Of a stretch of DNA of 64,000 bases, positions 45,431 through 56,751 are shown piece by piece. The stretch spans positions 878,198 to 942,197 of the forward strand of contig MU001500.1 of NCBI GenBank assembly GCA_010093485.1, written 5' to 3'. Every line of letters begins with the position of its first letter. The first letter of the stretch is position 1. The DNA is from Karstenula rhodostoma CBS 690.94. Lineage: Eukaryota; Ascomycota; Dothideomycetes; Pleosporales; Didymosphaeriaceae. Below the pieces are notes generated by a model that ran no database searches, was not told the DNA's origin, and saw nothing but the letters and a program-made list of their open reading frames with translations. The translations under genes and the position numbers were made by a program.

Positions 45431-46123
45431 CTACAGCCCCACGATACCAAGTACAAGCAGTACAGTTGCCAGCAATGGTCCAGGCCCAGAGCCGCAAATT
45501 TCCTTCGCCCCGTTCACAAATGTACTACCAGCCGTTGCGTTCGCCGTGATATTTGTGTGGAATGTGAACGTATCATTGGGAGCAGTAGCGGTGCTGATAG
45601 GAACGACAGATTGCGCATGGGTCGTCGAAGAAGATGAGCATGGAAGTGTCGATATTTGCACGCTTGCATGGGGTTGTTGGAGTGTCGAAACTACTACGGC
45701 TTTCGAGGTTGAAGTGGGAAGAGAGGAGTTTTGCGTTGTCGTTTTGACGACTGTGACAAATATCGGGGTCTCTACGACCGAGGAGCCCTCCGTGATCACG
45801 GATGGAAGGACCGGGGCATCGGTGCAAGGGGTAGTATCAGGTATCAGGCTCGAGATCGTCCCAACGGTCGTGTCCATGATGGTGGATGCGAATCCATGCG
45901 ATGATGTGACGCGCGACAGCGTCAACACCACGGTGATGAGACTTGGTGAAGTTGCCTTGACCGTGGAAGGAAAACTACTGAAGGGAGCCGAGGTATAAGT
46001 TGTGCAGATAGTAGTTGACGTGCTTGAGATTACGGTCGCATCGACTGCTTCTGGTAGGAACTCTGAAGAAGAGGCAGTTCCCAATAGAGCGAGAAGAGGA
46101 GCAACTCGGCGGACTCGAAACAT
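45431..46123 (-). CDS. Ser/Thr-rich GPI-anchored-type surface protein
   Basis: A single exon encodes 230 aa from MFRVRRVAPLLALLGTASSS, a signal peptide. The mature part is almost wholly Ser/Thr/Val-rich with repeated TVV, STST and TTT runs, so it should be heavily O-glycosylated. N-sites NDT, NIT and NAT lie near the end. Two Cys pairs are possible. The C-terminus (GSGPGPLLATVLLVLGIVGL) is a typical GPI attachment signal. No catalytic domain; a structural or sensing wall mannoprotein is likely. The frame continues upstream to 46231 without a good start. It lies next to another GPI-type gene on the same strand. Confidence 0.75.
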   Translation of the reverse strand: MFRVRRVAPLLALLGTASSSEFLPEAVDATVISSTSTTICTTYTSAPFSSFPSTVKATSPSLITVVLTLSRVTSSHGFASTIMDTTVGTISSLIPDTTPCTDAPVLPSVITEGSSVVETPIFVTVVKTTTQNSSLPTSTSKAVVVSTLQQPHASVQISTLPCSSSSTTHAQSVVPISTATAPNDTFTFHTNITANATAGSTFVNGAKEICGSGPGPLLATVLLVLGIVGL

Positions 46124-46863
46124 TTCTTGTCGAACAAAAGAGGATTTGCATATAGCTGAGGTTTGGATGGCGCATTCGGAAGGGCGAATGGAATGTATTT
46201 GTGACTGAACATTGAGGCCGTGCACATGCAAAGTGGAACAATATCGTCAGAACATATTAGACGTATGGCAAGACGGGATCACTAGTAGTACCCGTGCGGC
46301 TCGTAGGAGAGAGTGTGATGAGCGTTGTATGTGTCGTATTTTGGCTGGGAGGACATTTGAAACCCGTGTTCGCGCTTTACGAAGTTGGCCACCGAATCGA
46401 TTGTAAAGAGACGCTGCCGAGGAACTTGAGGAGAGTGGCAATGCCGAGTGTCGTCATCACTTGTAGTGCAGGCATTTTGCCTTGACAGCAAATTGCTTGA
46501 GATGAATGGACGTTTGAGTTGCGGATCGGGTTTCAAGAGGAAATCGACTGGAGATGTACGATCTCAGAGTGTACGTGGGTACGAGTCTCATGGATCAAGT
46601 ATTGACGGCAGGAACCGAACACAACCACTTTGTAGGGCAGACCCGCAACGGTTAACACCCGAGTGGGTTGTTTCTGTGGCTTTAACCGCGCGATAGCGAG
46701 CAAGTGGGCGAGAAGGGCATACGTTGTCTTGTACATTCAATCATAGCAGCACCACCGAGTGTAGGTCCCACGATTGAGGCAGCCGCCGCTACAATCACGA
46801 GTGTTTCGTTCACCGGAATTTCATACTCCTCGTTATCACAGATAGCGAAGTCACAGAATGAAG
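46124..46863. other. intergenic, no gene seen
   Basis: This stretch holds the promoter of the Ser/Thr-rich protein and the 3' flank of REX2. Short opposing frames only. Confidence 0.4.
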
Positions 46864-47477
46864 CTATGCATTATGTTCCTTAATGAAGAAAGCTGACCGA
46901 TAATACTTGGCTTCCTCTATACTTTCCAAGATGTCGGCCCTCGCTTCATGCAGCATCTTCTTCTTGGGCGCTTTCTTCAGCACCTCAGGGGGTGCCCATC
47001 GGCGGGCGGCCTCTTTGATGCTGGAGACGTCCAAGATCCGGTAGTGGAGGTAGTCCGTGACAACGCTGTACGGCTGCTTGACCAAGAACGACTTGTCAGC
47101 ATGAACCGAGTTACCAGCCAGCAGTGCTGAGCGAGCATTCGGCACATGTTTCTTGATGTACTGCAACAGGTTTTCGGCGGCCTGCTCGGCCGTGGTGGTG
47201 GAGTCGATGCAAGCTTCAGTCAGTCCCGAATCGCCATGATGCTTTGTACACCACTCGCCCATGCGGTCGAGATCCTTTTTGCTGTGATGTATAATTGCCT
47301 CGTAACCATCCTCGTCTAGGATGTTGAGGTCATGGTCAGTAATGAAACAGGCAAGAGACATTATAGTCTCGTTATCGGGATCCAGGCCCGTCATCTGGTT
47401 CTGTCAGGATAGCTCATCGCAGCAGTCGTGTGACGCACTTCGCAATCGATCCAGACGAGGGGATCTTTGGAAGCCAT
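46864..47477 (-). CDS. REX2: oligoribonuclease Rex2 (DEDDh 3'-5' exonuclease)
   Basis: A 39-nt first exon (47439-47477, MASKDPLVWIDCE) is joined to 46864-47394 over a 44-nt intron (GTGCGT...CCAG, phase 0), rebuilding the family start VWIDCEMTGLD. The protein has 189 aa. Exo motifs: Asp and Glu in IDCEMTG; LLAGNSVHADKSF; and the His/Asp region HYRILDVSS with the later HEARADILESIEE carrying the last acidic residue and the DEDDh histidine. It degrades RNA dinucleotides and short oligos to mononucleotides, in mitochondria in yeast. No clear targeting peptide is seen here, so a cytosolic or dual site is possible. It is divergent from POL1 with 243 bp between ATGs. Confidence 0.92.
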
Positions 47478-47720
47478 CTTGGCGTGTGTTTGATGGCGTG
47501 TGGTGGTTGGGGCATCTAGCGGCGAATGAGGGATGTGATTAGCGAGATGACGCGATTTAGCGCGTTGGCCCAAGCGCCCACTTTACGCGAACCAGCGCGT
47601 TGCGCGTTCAAGTCTCGCGCTCTTCTCCTTACGCATCCCCGCATGAACACAACACCACAATACGTCGACTTGTTGCCTTGTATACTCCCCGTTTGAGCTT
47701 ATTCCCCCATTTATCGCATC
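47478..47720. promoter_or_regulatory. REX2-POL1 divergent promoter with ACGCG (MBF-like) cluster
   Basis: ACGCGA occurs at 47550-47555 and 47585-47590. The reverse form CGCGT occurs at 47561-47565, 47596-47600 and 47603-47607; the last two lie in a tandem GCGCGTT pair. Five ACGCG cores in about 60 bp resemble the MluI cell-cycle boxes bound by MBF, which drive G1/S transcription of POL1 in yeasts. Function here is inferred from position and motif. Confidence 0.55.
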
Positions 47721-50700
47721 ATGTCCAACCGCGCAGCAGCATTAGCGGAGCTGCGAAAGAATCGCGCTGGTGGAAAGACGCGTCTTTCATCGTACCAGGT
47801 CGCCGAGGAAGACCAATTGTACGATGAGGTGGACGAAGAAGGCTACAAGAAGGTCGTGAGAGACAGACTAGACCAAGATGACTTTATCGTCGACGATAAT
47901 GGCGAAGGATACGTCGATGACGGAAGAGAAGACTGGGAGGTCGATGCCGCGACCGAGAGCGAAGAGGAGGACGATCGCCCGGCCAAAGGCAAAGCTGGTA
48001 AGCCTTTGAAGAACACTTAGTTCCGTCTCTGCATGTCTTAACCATAACAGCAAAGAGAAAGCGCGAAGAAGACGAGGAAAGCAAGCGAAAGCGAGACAAC
48101 GGTATCAGCAAGTATTTCGGTGCGAAAGCCGCTGCGCAGGCTCCGAAAGCCAAGGTAGGGCTGCATCTTTCCCTCGAAATTTACGGGCTCCTACTCACAT
48201 AATCAGCCTGTGGCCACCGCTGCCGACCAAGACTTCATGGCCGATTTGCTCGGCGAAATCGATACAAACAAGTCACGATCACAACCCCGCATGCGCCCTA
48301 TAAAGAACGAGTCACGAAGAAAGACCCGCGTGCTATCTCCACCGATATCAGAAAACCGACAGAGCGTAAACAAGAAGCCTACCAATGGCTCCGACGCGTA
48401 TATGCCCGATACCCCTCCAGCAGAAAACGCGTACGATGAGGATCCATTGCCTATAATGGACGACGATGTCCCCATGAGCGATCCACTGCCGTCTTCTCCA
48501 GTCGCGAAGGCCGTAGAGCGCAAAGCGCAGCCTTTGGTCAAGGTTGAGGAAGAAGAGGAAGACCTGCTGGAAGTGGCACAGCCCATTGGTCGTACCGGCA
48601 TTTCGTCGACCAGCGTCAACATGACAGGGAAGCGACCGGTGGCGAAGATTTTGAAGCCCGAGTATCCCACACCTGCGAGTTCGTCTCCGCCCCGCCCAAC
48701 TCCTTCTGCCATTGATGCGTCTACGTGGAACGACGTCACGAACAAGCTCAATGTCCAGAGCAGCCCGGCGCCTGCTATTACCAGTAGCGTCGGTAAACTG
48801 AAGGCCGAAGCCGTGCTAGAAGAGGATGGCAGTCTACGCATGTTTTGGATCGATTATACCGAGGTTCATGGAAGCCTGTGCTTATTCGGGAAAGTCAAAG
48901 ACAAGAATACGGGCAACTACGCAAGTTGCTTTGTAAAGGTCGATAATATCTTCCGGAAAATGTACTTTTTGCCTCGCGAGACCCGTCTGAGGCAAGGACA
49001 GCAGACTGATGAGGAAGTTGAGATGAGCGATGTTTATAACGAGGTGGACAACCTCATGAGCAAGCATCGTGTCACCATGCACAAGATCAAGCCATGCCCG
49101 AAGAAATATGCTTTTGAGCTGCCGGACATTCCAAGGGAAGCTGATTACCTCGAGCTATTGTACGGATACGATAAGATGCCCCTTGCGCAAGATCTCACTG
49201 GCGAAACATTTTCACACGTCTTCGGCACGAACACTGCACTTTTCGAACAGTTCGTGCTCGGGAAGAAAATCATGGGGCCCTGCTGGCTGAAGATCGACAA
49301 CGCGGACTTCAATTCTATCAATAACGCCTCTTGGTGCAAGCTTGAAGCCCTCGTCACTAAACCCAACAATATCACCGTTCTAGACAACTCCGACAACGTA
49401 GAATCGCCCCCTCTCACAATGATGAGTATTTCTCTACGAACAAAGTTCAACGCCAAAGACAACAAGCAGGAGATCTTGATGGCGAGTGCTATGATCTACG
49501 AGAATTTCTCGCTCACGGATACAACGCCAGCGGACCAACTACCGTGCAAGAGCTTCACCATCATGCGACCGAACGGCGATAACTACCCAGCCGGTTTCAA
49601 GATGGAAGCTGAGAAGCAGAAAGGAACCATCGTGATGAGAAAGACCGAACAGGACCTGCTAAGCTACTTCATGGCCATGTTCCAACGCCACGATCCAGAT
49701 GTCCTTGTTGGCCACCGTCTAGATGATGTGGACTACAGTACTCTCCTCAACCGTATGCGCGAAAAGAAGACCCCTGGATGGCACCGCATTGGCCGGCTTC
49801 GGAGGAGTGATTGGCCCAAAAACATGGGCAAAGGTGGCGGTAGCTTTTTCGTTGAAAGGCAACTGGCTGCTGGACGTCTGCTCTGTGATCTGGCCAACGA
49901 CCTCGGAAAATCCCTGATGACCAAGTGCCAGTCATGGAGCTTAGAAGAGATGTGCCAACTCGTGCTCAACAAGCGTCGTCAAGAGCTTGACAACGAACAT
50001 GCCTTGAGTTCATGGGCGACCACCAAAGACGGTCTGATGAACTACGTCAAACACTGCCAAGCTGATGCTTTCTTCATCGCTGCCATATCAATCAAAGTTC
50101 AGATGCTACCTCTCACTAAGGTTCTGACTAACCTGGCGGGCAATTCATGGGCTCGTACCTTGAGTGGAACTCGTGCTGAGCGGAACGAGTACATTCTGCT
50201 ACATCAGTTCCACAACGAGAATTATATATGTCCGGACAAGGTCTGGGGCAAAGGCAAACAAAAAGAAGTGGAAGAGACCGCTGAAGGAGAAGAAGGCGCC
50301 GACGCTAAGAAGAAGGACAAGTTCAAGGGTGGTCTTGTTTTCGAGCCAGAGAAGGGCTTGTATGACAAGTTCATCCTTGTTATGGACTTCAACTCTCTAT
50401 ACCCCAGCATCATCCAGGAGTACAACATTTGCTTCACCACTGTCGATCGTTCGGATCTTTCCGACGAAGATGACAAGGTACCGGAAGTTCCAGGTGAGGA
50501 CCTGGAGCCTGGTATCCTTCCCAAACTTATCAAGACGCTGGTCGATCGTCGCAGGGAAGTGAAGAAGCTAATGAAGGACCGCTCCGCCACTACGGACCAG
50601 CTTGCGACGTGGGACATCAAGCAACTTGCCCTAAAGCTGACTGCCAACTCTATGTACGGATGTCTCGGTTATACCAAGTCGCGGTTCTACGCACGACCGC

Positions 50701-52258
50701 TCGCTGTGCTCACCACCTATAAGGGTCGTGAGACTCTACGTCGAACGAAAGAAATGGCAGAGGAGAAGATGTTGCGTGTCATCTATGGTGATACCGACTC
50801 GGTAATGATCAACACCAACGTCGACAATATACAAGACGCTTTGAAGATCGGAAATGAGTTCAAGAAAGAAGTCAACGACAGCTACAGGCTTTTAGAAATT
50901 GATATCGACAATGTCTTCCGCCGCATCCTTCTTCACGCCAAGAAGAAGTACGCTGCAATCAACATGGTACCCGTAGATGGGAAATACATTGAGAAACTAG
51001 AAGTGAAGGGTCTTGATATGAGGCGAAGAGAATACTGTGCTTTGTCAAAGGAGACCTCGACGTAAGTAGTGACTGCTCGTCTCCTCATAGTTCAACGCTG
51101 ACACCAACTAGTGAGCTTCTGAACTTCCTGCTCTCCGGTGAAGACCCAGAGACTGTTGTTCAAAAGATCCACGAATACTTGCGAACGCTCAGCGAGAACA
51201 TGCGCGCCTACTCCATTCCTGCCCGCAAGTATACAATCTACACACAGCTCGGCAAGAACCCTAAGGACTACCCCAATGGCAATTCGATGCCCTCCGTACA
51301 AGTTGCTCTTCGTCTGCTGGAGAAGGGCAAGCACGTCAAAGCTAAAGATGTCATGAGCTTCATCATCACAGGTGACAGCTCTGGCAGCGCCGAAGCCGCA
51401 GCAAAGAACGCATACCCTGTCGACGAAGTGCTCAAGGAGGGTAGCGAACTGAAGCCAGATATCGACTACTACTTGCACAAGCAGATCTTGCCACCAGTCG
51501 AGCGTCTTTGCGCCCCTATCAGTGGCACAAACATCACCATGCTCGCTGCCTGCCTCGGTCTTGACACTTCCAAATACCGCGTCTCAACTTCTTCCGGCTC
51601 AGGAAATACGCAAGATGTCGAGATCCAGCCTCTAGAGTCCCAGATCCCCGATGCCGTCCGCTTCCAGAATTGCACACTGCTGTACCTCCGCTGCCGGGCT
51701 TGCCACACCGCATTCCCATTTCGCGGTATCGCATCGCGTACATCAACAACCACGCTTGGGCACAACGGCATCACGTGCCCGAAGGCGGAATGTAAGCAGG
51801 TGCTGCCCACACTGAGTATTGTCGCCCAACTTGAATCTTCCATTCGCCAAACTCTCGCTTTGTACTATGCAGGCACGCTGAGGTGCAACGATCCCGACTG
51901 TTCCTGCACCACGCGCTCCATGTCCGTGTACGGACACCGCTGCCTGGGTCCGAAGGGTCTTGCGAAGGATTGCTTAGGCAGGATGTCGTACGCTTACTCT
52001 GAGCGAGACATCTACAACCAGATGCTATACTACCAGTCTCTATTCGACGTCGAGCGTGTGGGCAAGGAGGCAAACGGCGTCAACGGTGTGAAAGTAGAGG
52101 GGGAGGCAGAGAGCAGGGATAAGATGAAGGTGTTGGCGGAGGTCAACAGAGAGAGGTTAGCGACACTGAAGGGAGTGGTCGGCGGGTGGTTGGAGAAAAA
52201 TGGAAGGCAATGGGTGCAGATGGACAGGCTTTTTGGATTTGTTGCAAAGCGGCCATAG
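47721..52258 (+). CDS. POL1: DNA polymerase alpha catalytic subunit
   Basis: Four exons (47721-47997, 48051-48154, 48207-51061, 51112-52258; introns of 53, 52 and 50 nt) encode 1460 aa, the usual family length. The N-terminus (MSNRAAALAELRKNRAGGK, then acidic EEDDRPAKGK) is the flexible tail that binds Ctf4. Family-B motifs are intact: DFNSLYPSII (motif A, about 855), LKLTANSMYGCLGYTKSRFY (motif B, about 938) and YGDTDSV (motif C, about 988). The exonuclease domain lacks proofreading acids, as expected for alpha. The C-terminus has the two zinc modules (CRACHTAF; CNDPDCSC; CLG) that bind the B subunit. It extends RNA primers in the polymerase alpha-primase complex at origins and lagging strands. 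Confidence 0.97.
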
Positions 52259-52447
52259 CGACGGGAAGATAACGAATGTGGTGTGGCGTTCATTGCATTT
52301 TCTGGTGTTTGGGGCTTGGTCCGGGCGTGGGTGGACGCTACTTGGGTTTTAGGATATGATTTCTTTTCGAAGTAATGTACTTTTCGAAACATGAGTACCT
52401 GCGACTGCCGTTCGCCCGGTAGAAGAAGTATCCTCTCCGTTGAATTG

Positions 52448-53434
52448 TTACGCCAACCAAGCCTCCTCAACCCAGCGCAGCCTCTCGTCAATCGGAAGAG
52501 CGGTTGAGCTTCTATCCATATCAACGTCGAACCCATGATCCCCCGACGCAGTGTCAAGCACAATCTTCGTCGCGCTCGCATTCTTCTCCACCAGCTCCAC
52601 CAAACGCTCACTTCCCCTTACTGGTACAACATAGTCATCTTGCCCATGCGCAACCCAAATCCTCCCGGGCAGCCTCACGCCTCCCTTCTCCAAAGCTCTG
52701 AACGGATACGTCTCCTCGCAATCCTGCCCCACCAACTCCGCCACTCGCCCATGCACAAACGCCGCCCCCGTCAGCGGGAACGTCTGGCCCGTCCCAGGCT
52801 CCGTCACCCTGACGGCACCAGGCTGCATCTTCGCTAGATACTCGTCGACGATGCTCTCCGGCAGCGCCTTCAGCATCTCAAACCAGCCCGTGGTCGGCGT
52901 CCTCACTTGGCTCTTGCCATAGTGCTCATCCGCGATATCGACCATGGGATACTGCAGCAGCAGCGTGCAGATGGCCTCAGGCCGCTTGATGCCCGCCCAT
53001 AGCGCGCACCAACCACCAGCACTGCCGCCCATGACGAGCAGCTTCGCGGTGTCGGCCGTGAGGCGGAGCGGCGCGGAGACGGCGTGCTCGTCGAGCAGCC
53101 ACGCGAGGAAGCGCTCGATGGAGGCGAGCATCTCTGGCGTCTTGGACTCCGGCGCGAGAGGGTAGTCTGGCGCCAGCACCAGCGCGTTGTGCTGCACCGC
53201 GAGGTCGAGCATGTACTGCTGCCACCACTCGTCGCGGTCTCGAACGCCGCTCATCAGCCCGCCGCCGTGCCAGTTGACAAGCACGGGCGGGTGGGAGTTG
53301 GCGCGGATGTTGCGCGGGATCCACATGTCCATGTTTACGGGCTCGGAGCGGACACTCCAGTAGGGTATATCAGGCAGGCGGAGGAAGGGGGTGAAGCGGG
53401 GGTGGTCTTCGGCGGGGGGCGGAGGAGTGGCCAT
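52448..53434 (-). CDS. HSL-type alpha/beta hydrolase (esterase/lipase)
   Basis: A single exon encodes 328 aa from MATPPPPAEDHPRFTP. Motifs: NWHGGGLMSG (oxyanion hole HGGG), APDYPLAPE, nucleophile elbow MGGSAGGW, and later WVAHGQDDYVVPV (acid) and SGDHGFDVD (His). This is the hormone-sensitive-lipase group of esterases, which act on short-chain or aromatic esters. No signal peptide, so intracellular. An upstream 60-codon extension of the frame begins with TTG and is low-complexity, and is rejected. Substrate unknown. Its 3' end faces that of POL1 at a distance of 189 bp. Confidence 0.85.
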   Translation of the reverse strand: MATPPPPAEDHPRFTPFLRLPDIPYWSVRSEPVNMDMWIPRNIRANSHPPVLVNWHGGGLMSGVRDRDEWWQQYMLDLAVQHNALVLAPDYPLAPESKTPEMLASIERFLAWLLDEHAVSAPLRLTADTAKLLVMGGSAGGWCALWAGIKRPEAICTLLLQYPMVDIADEHYGKSQVRTPTTGWFEMLKALPESIVDEYLAKMQPGAVRVTEPGTGQTFPLTGAAFVHGRVAELVGQDCEETYPFRALEKGGVRLPGRIWVAHGQDDYVVPVRGSERLVELVEKNASATKIVLDTASGDHGFDVDMDRSSTALPIDERLRWVEEAWLA

Positions 53435-54773
53435 TATTTTCGATTGGGCGTGGTGTGTAGATCGAGTCGGTAGAGAAGGGTTTGGGGGAGCAAGAGAGTA
53501 GGAGAGTTCAGAGTGTAGAAATGGCGTAGCAGGAAGAGAGGTGGAGAAGACAGGGGGGGTAATTGGACGGGTTGTAGCAGGGACCTGGTGCTCCGCATAA
53601 GACGGTATGGTCAAATAGAGTTAGACAAAAGTAGGCTCATACTAATATTAGTTATATCAAAGTGAGGTGCAACACCAATAAAATGGTAAGGCTGGTGGAG
53701 CTCCACATTCCTATATAAAGCTAGGGCGATACCTGCCGATGCAGGAAACCACCTGCCAGCTCGGAAGCATGTGCCACCAACAGAGTTGCAGCCTGCGGCA
53801 CGAGACTCAAAGACGTGGACGTACACGTCAACATTGCGAGACACCATAACATTGGTCAAAGGCGATATATGTGACCAATTCCAGGAAACGTATGGCTGCT
53901 TTTATTATTGATCAAAGACTGAAGCTCGCTCGCAGGCAGGACTAAATTCGACCCTACCCCTCTTCTGCCTAAACGGCATCATGGTCCCTGGCGGGCCACA
54001 GGAAACCAAACCCTTGAGAGCAACATGACACCCACTCTGGCTTCAAGAAAACTCGCCATTTGAAGCTTGCTTTTAGCCGACATGTCTTACAGAGCTCCTG
54101 GAACCGTGTATTGCTTGAATCGATATCTGCGCCGGATTTCACTTTGTAGACAACTTCTGAAAGCTGAGATAGTGTGCTCCAGCGCAACGTGGTCCATTCG
54201 AGGACCTGTTTCGTTAGTCAGGCATACTGAAGGTGTCTTATGCTCCGAATGGATGCAGCCTTGCTAATGTGTACGGTCGTGGTTGATGACGGCGCCGTCG
54301 AAGCGTGCTACCAATGTTGGGCCAAAAGTACACTACGTGCACAGCTTCCAGACAAAGACACAGTCGTTTCATTCGAATGGATCAACGAGGTTTTGGGCGA
54401 CCACATTTCCACCTCGACCCCGAAGGATGTCTCGAACAAGTGCTAAAGATAGACCAGCAACACCACCGCAAGCTGCATCGCACCATCAGTACTTGCACTC
54501 ACACTGCGGTGGTACCGCACGAGGTGACTCAAAGAACGCCTTCATCTCCGCATGTTTTGGGGGCGGATTGCGGCACGCCTCACGCCCCATTCATAGCCAT
54601 CCAATGCCCGCGCAGCACCGCAGCGCTCCGCCACCAAGACCTGAAACACGAGACAGCAGGCAAACAGCGACGGATCGAGTGCAGTATACATACGTACATA
54701 CATAACCAGTCAGCCCGCACGTAGTCTGTTCTGACAAGCGCTTCGTCCCGCTACACACCCCACCCACGGCATC
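53435..54773. other. 1.3-kb region, no secure gene
   Basis: This stretch holds the promoters of the flanking divergent genes. A plus-strand ATG frame at 54240-54446 includes a coherent-looking segment (DTVVSFEWINEVLGDH), possibly a relic or an exon, but nothing around it completes a gene. No repeats seen. Confidence 0.4.
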
Positions 54774-55568
54774 ATGGCCCCCACGTCGACATACATGCCC
54801 CTCCGCTCCGGCGAGCACCACCACCACCGGAAAGACACAGCGGCCTGGATCCGCGTCCTGTGGTTCTTCCAGGCCGGCGTCGCGTTGCTACGCATCTGCT
54901 TCGTAGCAGTGACACTGGTCGTCGCGCTCCTGCTCTGCTCCATGCTCAACGCCCCGGCGCTTGTCTTCGTCGGCATAATCTTGTACTTCACCCATCTAAT
55001 CATTTCCCCGCCCCTTCTACATGCCCCTAACCTTGACCGTGACAGGATGTTCGGCTTCGACATCCTGCTCGCCAGCTTCATCTTGCGGCAAGTGTGGAAG
55101 CAGCTGTTCCACATCGTAGACAAGCGGACTACATTGCGGCGAGAGGTGTACAAGGCGGTCATCGCGACGTGGCTGTTCGTGTCGTTTGCGAGCCTGCCCA
55201 AGGATGTCAAGCCTGCGACGGAGCTGGACGAACAGCAACGAGCGGTGTTTGAACTGTTCATTAACAATATTTGGGTTGGGCAGTTGTTGGTTACGGTTGT
55301 GATTGTGTAGGTTCTGCCGTTTCCTTTTCCCAGGGTGTTTTGCTTGGGGTGGGAAGTGTGTGCTGACTGTTTTAGTGGTATATTTTTTCCGCCGCTGTGG
55401 GTGGCGTTTAGAGAGCGGAACGCGGAGAAGGAGGGTACAAATGAAGGCCGCGGTGAGATTGAGCTGGAGGATCACGAGATCCAGTTGCTGGGAAGGACAT
55501 CGGTGGATACGCTTGATGGGTTGGCTGAGGAGGATGAAGAGAATGGCCGCGCGAAGTTCAAAGTGTGA
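54774..55568 (+). CDS. multi-pass membrane protein of unknown function
   Basis: Exons 54774-55306 and 55376-55568, joined over a 69-nt intron (GTAGGT...TTTAG, phase 2), encode 241 aa. The N-terminus (MAPTSTYMPLRSGEHHHHRK) is polar with a His run. About four membrane segments follow: VLWFFQAGVALLRICFVAVT with VVALLLCSML, ALVFVGIILYFTHLII, VIATWLFVSFASL, and LLVTVVIVGIFFPPLW (made by the splice). The C-terminal 50 residues are acidic and cytosolic (EKEGTNEGRGEIELEDHEI). No family recognised; it looks like a fungus-specific small integral membrane protein. Confidence 0.75.
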
Positions 55569-55752
55569 GGAGTTGAGGTGATGAGGAATGGATGCAAACA
55601 TGTGGATGATAACATCGCATGTTAGAAAAGGGAAGGATGAGTAGAAAGTTTCGAGACGGAGTAGAGGCAGTAGAGAAAGGCATAGTGCCAACAGACAGAG
55701 GCGAAGTAGAGGTGAAGAGTAGGGTATATTAGACGATGGTGGCGTTCTAGTA

Positions 55753-56427
55753 TTATAATTTGATGTCGAAGCTGGTGCCGCAGCCACAACTACTCGTCGC
55801 GCCGGGGATGCCCGTCACCTTGAACTGGCTCCCTATCAGCTCCATGGTGTAGTCGACTGTGCTGCCATTCAGCAGCTCCAGGCTGCTCTCATCGACGATG
55901 ACTTTTGCGCCCTTGTCTCCTTCAAACAAGGTGTCTTCCTCGGTGGCCGGCTCCTTGCCCAGATCGATCAGAGACATGAGATACTGGAAGCCGTGGCAGC
56001 CGCCGCTTTCGATTGCGACTCGCAGTGCGAGGTTGGGGTTGTTGTCTTTCGCGGCTATGGTATAGAGGCGATGGATAGCGCGCGGGCTGAGGGAGATGCG
56101 CATGGGCTCGCCAGATTCTGTTGTGCGGGGATGGAGGACGGCGCGGGCGGGTTGCGGGTCCGATGGTGATGGGGCAGGGGAGGCAGCTGTCGCTAGGCGT
56201 CTTCGGAGCGGAGGTTGAGGCGGATGGAGTGCGATGGCTGCGGGCCGCCTGTGTGGTTGTCGCATGGGCATGGCGGGCGCCAGGAAGTCGAGGAAGAGCG
56301 GGCGTGGGGTGGCGGTGGCTGCCGTGTATGAGCGCGACGCGGCGGCGGCGAGGGGGCTGGCAGCACGCATAGCTGGCGTCCGGGCAGCGCGCAGGCACGA
56401 TGCGCACATGGTGGATGGCGAGGCCAT
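55753..56427 (-). CDS. ISA2: Isa2, mitochondrial A-type iron-sulfur assembly protein
   Basis: A single exon encodes 224 aa from MASPSTMCASCLRAART; the first 100 residues are Arg/Ala/Pro/Ser-rich and contain a mitochondrial targeting signal. The A-type domain follows: MRISLSPRAIHRLYTIA, ESGGCHGFQY (first Cys) and SSCGCGTSFDI (Cys pair near the C-terminus), the three ligands of the family. Isa1-Isa2-Iba57 make [4Fe-4S] clusters for aconitase, lipoate synthase and similar enzymes. The pattern is nearer Isa2 than Isa1 by the ESGGCHGFQY form, which I judge likely rather than certain. Divergent from kynureninase, 324 bp between ATGs. Confidence 0.85.
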   Translation of the reverse strand: MASPSTMCASCLRAARTPAMRAASPLAAAASRSYTAATATPRPLFLDFLAPAMPMRQPHRRPAAIALHPPQPPLRRRLATAASPAPSPSDPQPARAVLHPRTTESGEPMRISLSPRAIHRLYTIAAKDNNPNLALRVAIESGGCHGFQYLMSLIDLGKEPATEEDTLFEGDKGAKVIVDESSLELLNGSTVDYTMELIGSQFKVTGIPGATSSCGCGTSFDIKL

Positions 56428-56751
56428 GGCAAGTGGGTGGGAGGGATGGCGCGGTGGTGGCAGGCGATGGAGGGTGAATGCTGGAGGGTGAATGGAATGA
56501 CGGCAAAGGCAGAGGCTGACCAACCAGGACGCGGCTCAACGGCGGCGGGTCTAGAAGCTTGGCCGCCGTTCCCGTCGACCCCGCGTCACGTCGGCCGTTG
56601 GTGCCCCGCAGCAGCTAAGCTGTTTCACGCTGCATGAAACATGTAAGCGCCGTCGAGCTCTTACACAGTACACAGTACACATGCCCATGCCCGCCTCTTT
56701 CCATTTCTGCCTCACCCACTCGCCACACAGGCTCGCCCGCCCGCCTCCGCC
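56428..56751. promoter_or_regulatory. divergent promoter of ISA2 and kynureninase
   Basis: This is a shared 324-bp region. It has a GC-rich half on the ISA2 side and an ACACAGTACACAGTACACATG-like short repeat near 56665-56680. No operator recognised. Confidence 0.4.

Noticed and set aside
53435..53614. 60-residue N-terminal extension of the HSL-type hydrolase
   Set aside because: It would start at TTG and is low-complexity; the ATG at 53434 fits the family length.
54240..54446. BRCT-like exon (VVSFEWINEVLGD)
   Set aside because: One Trp-containing segment is not enough; no other BRCT element or gene structure is present.
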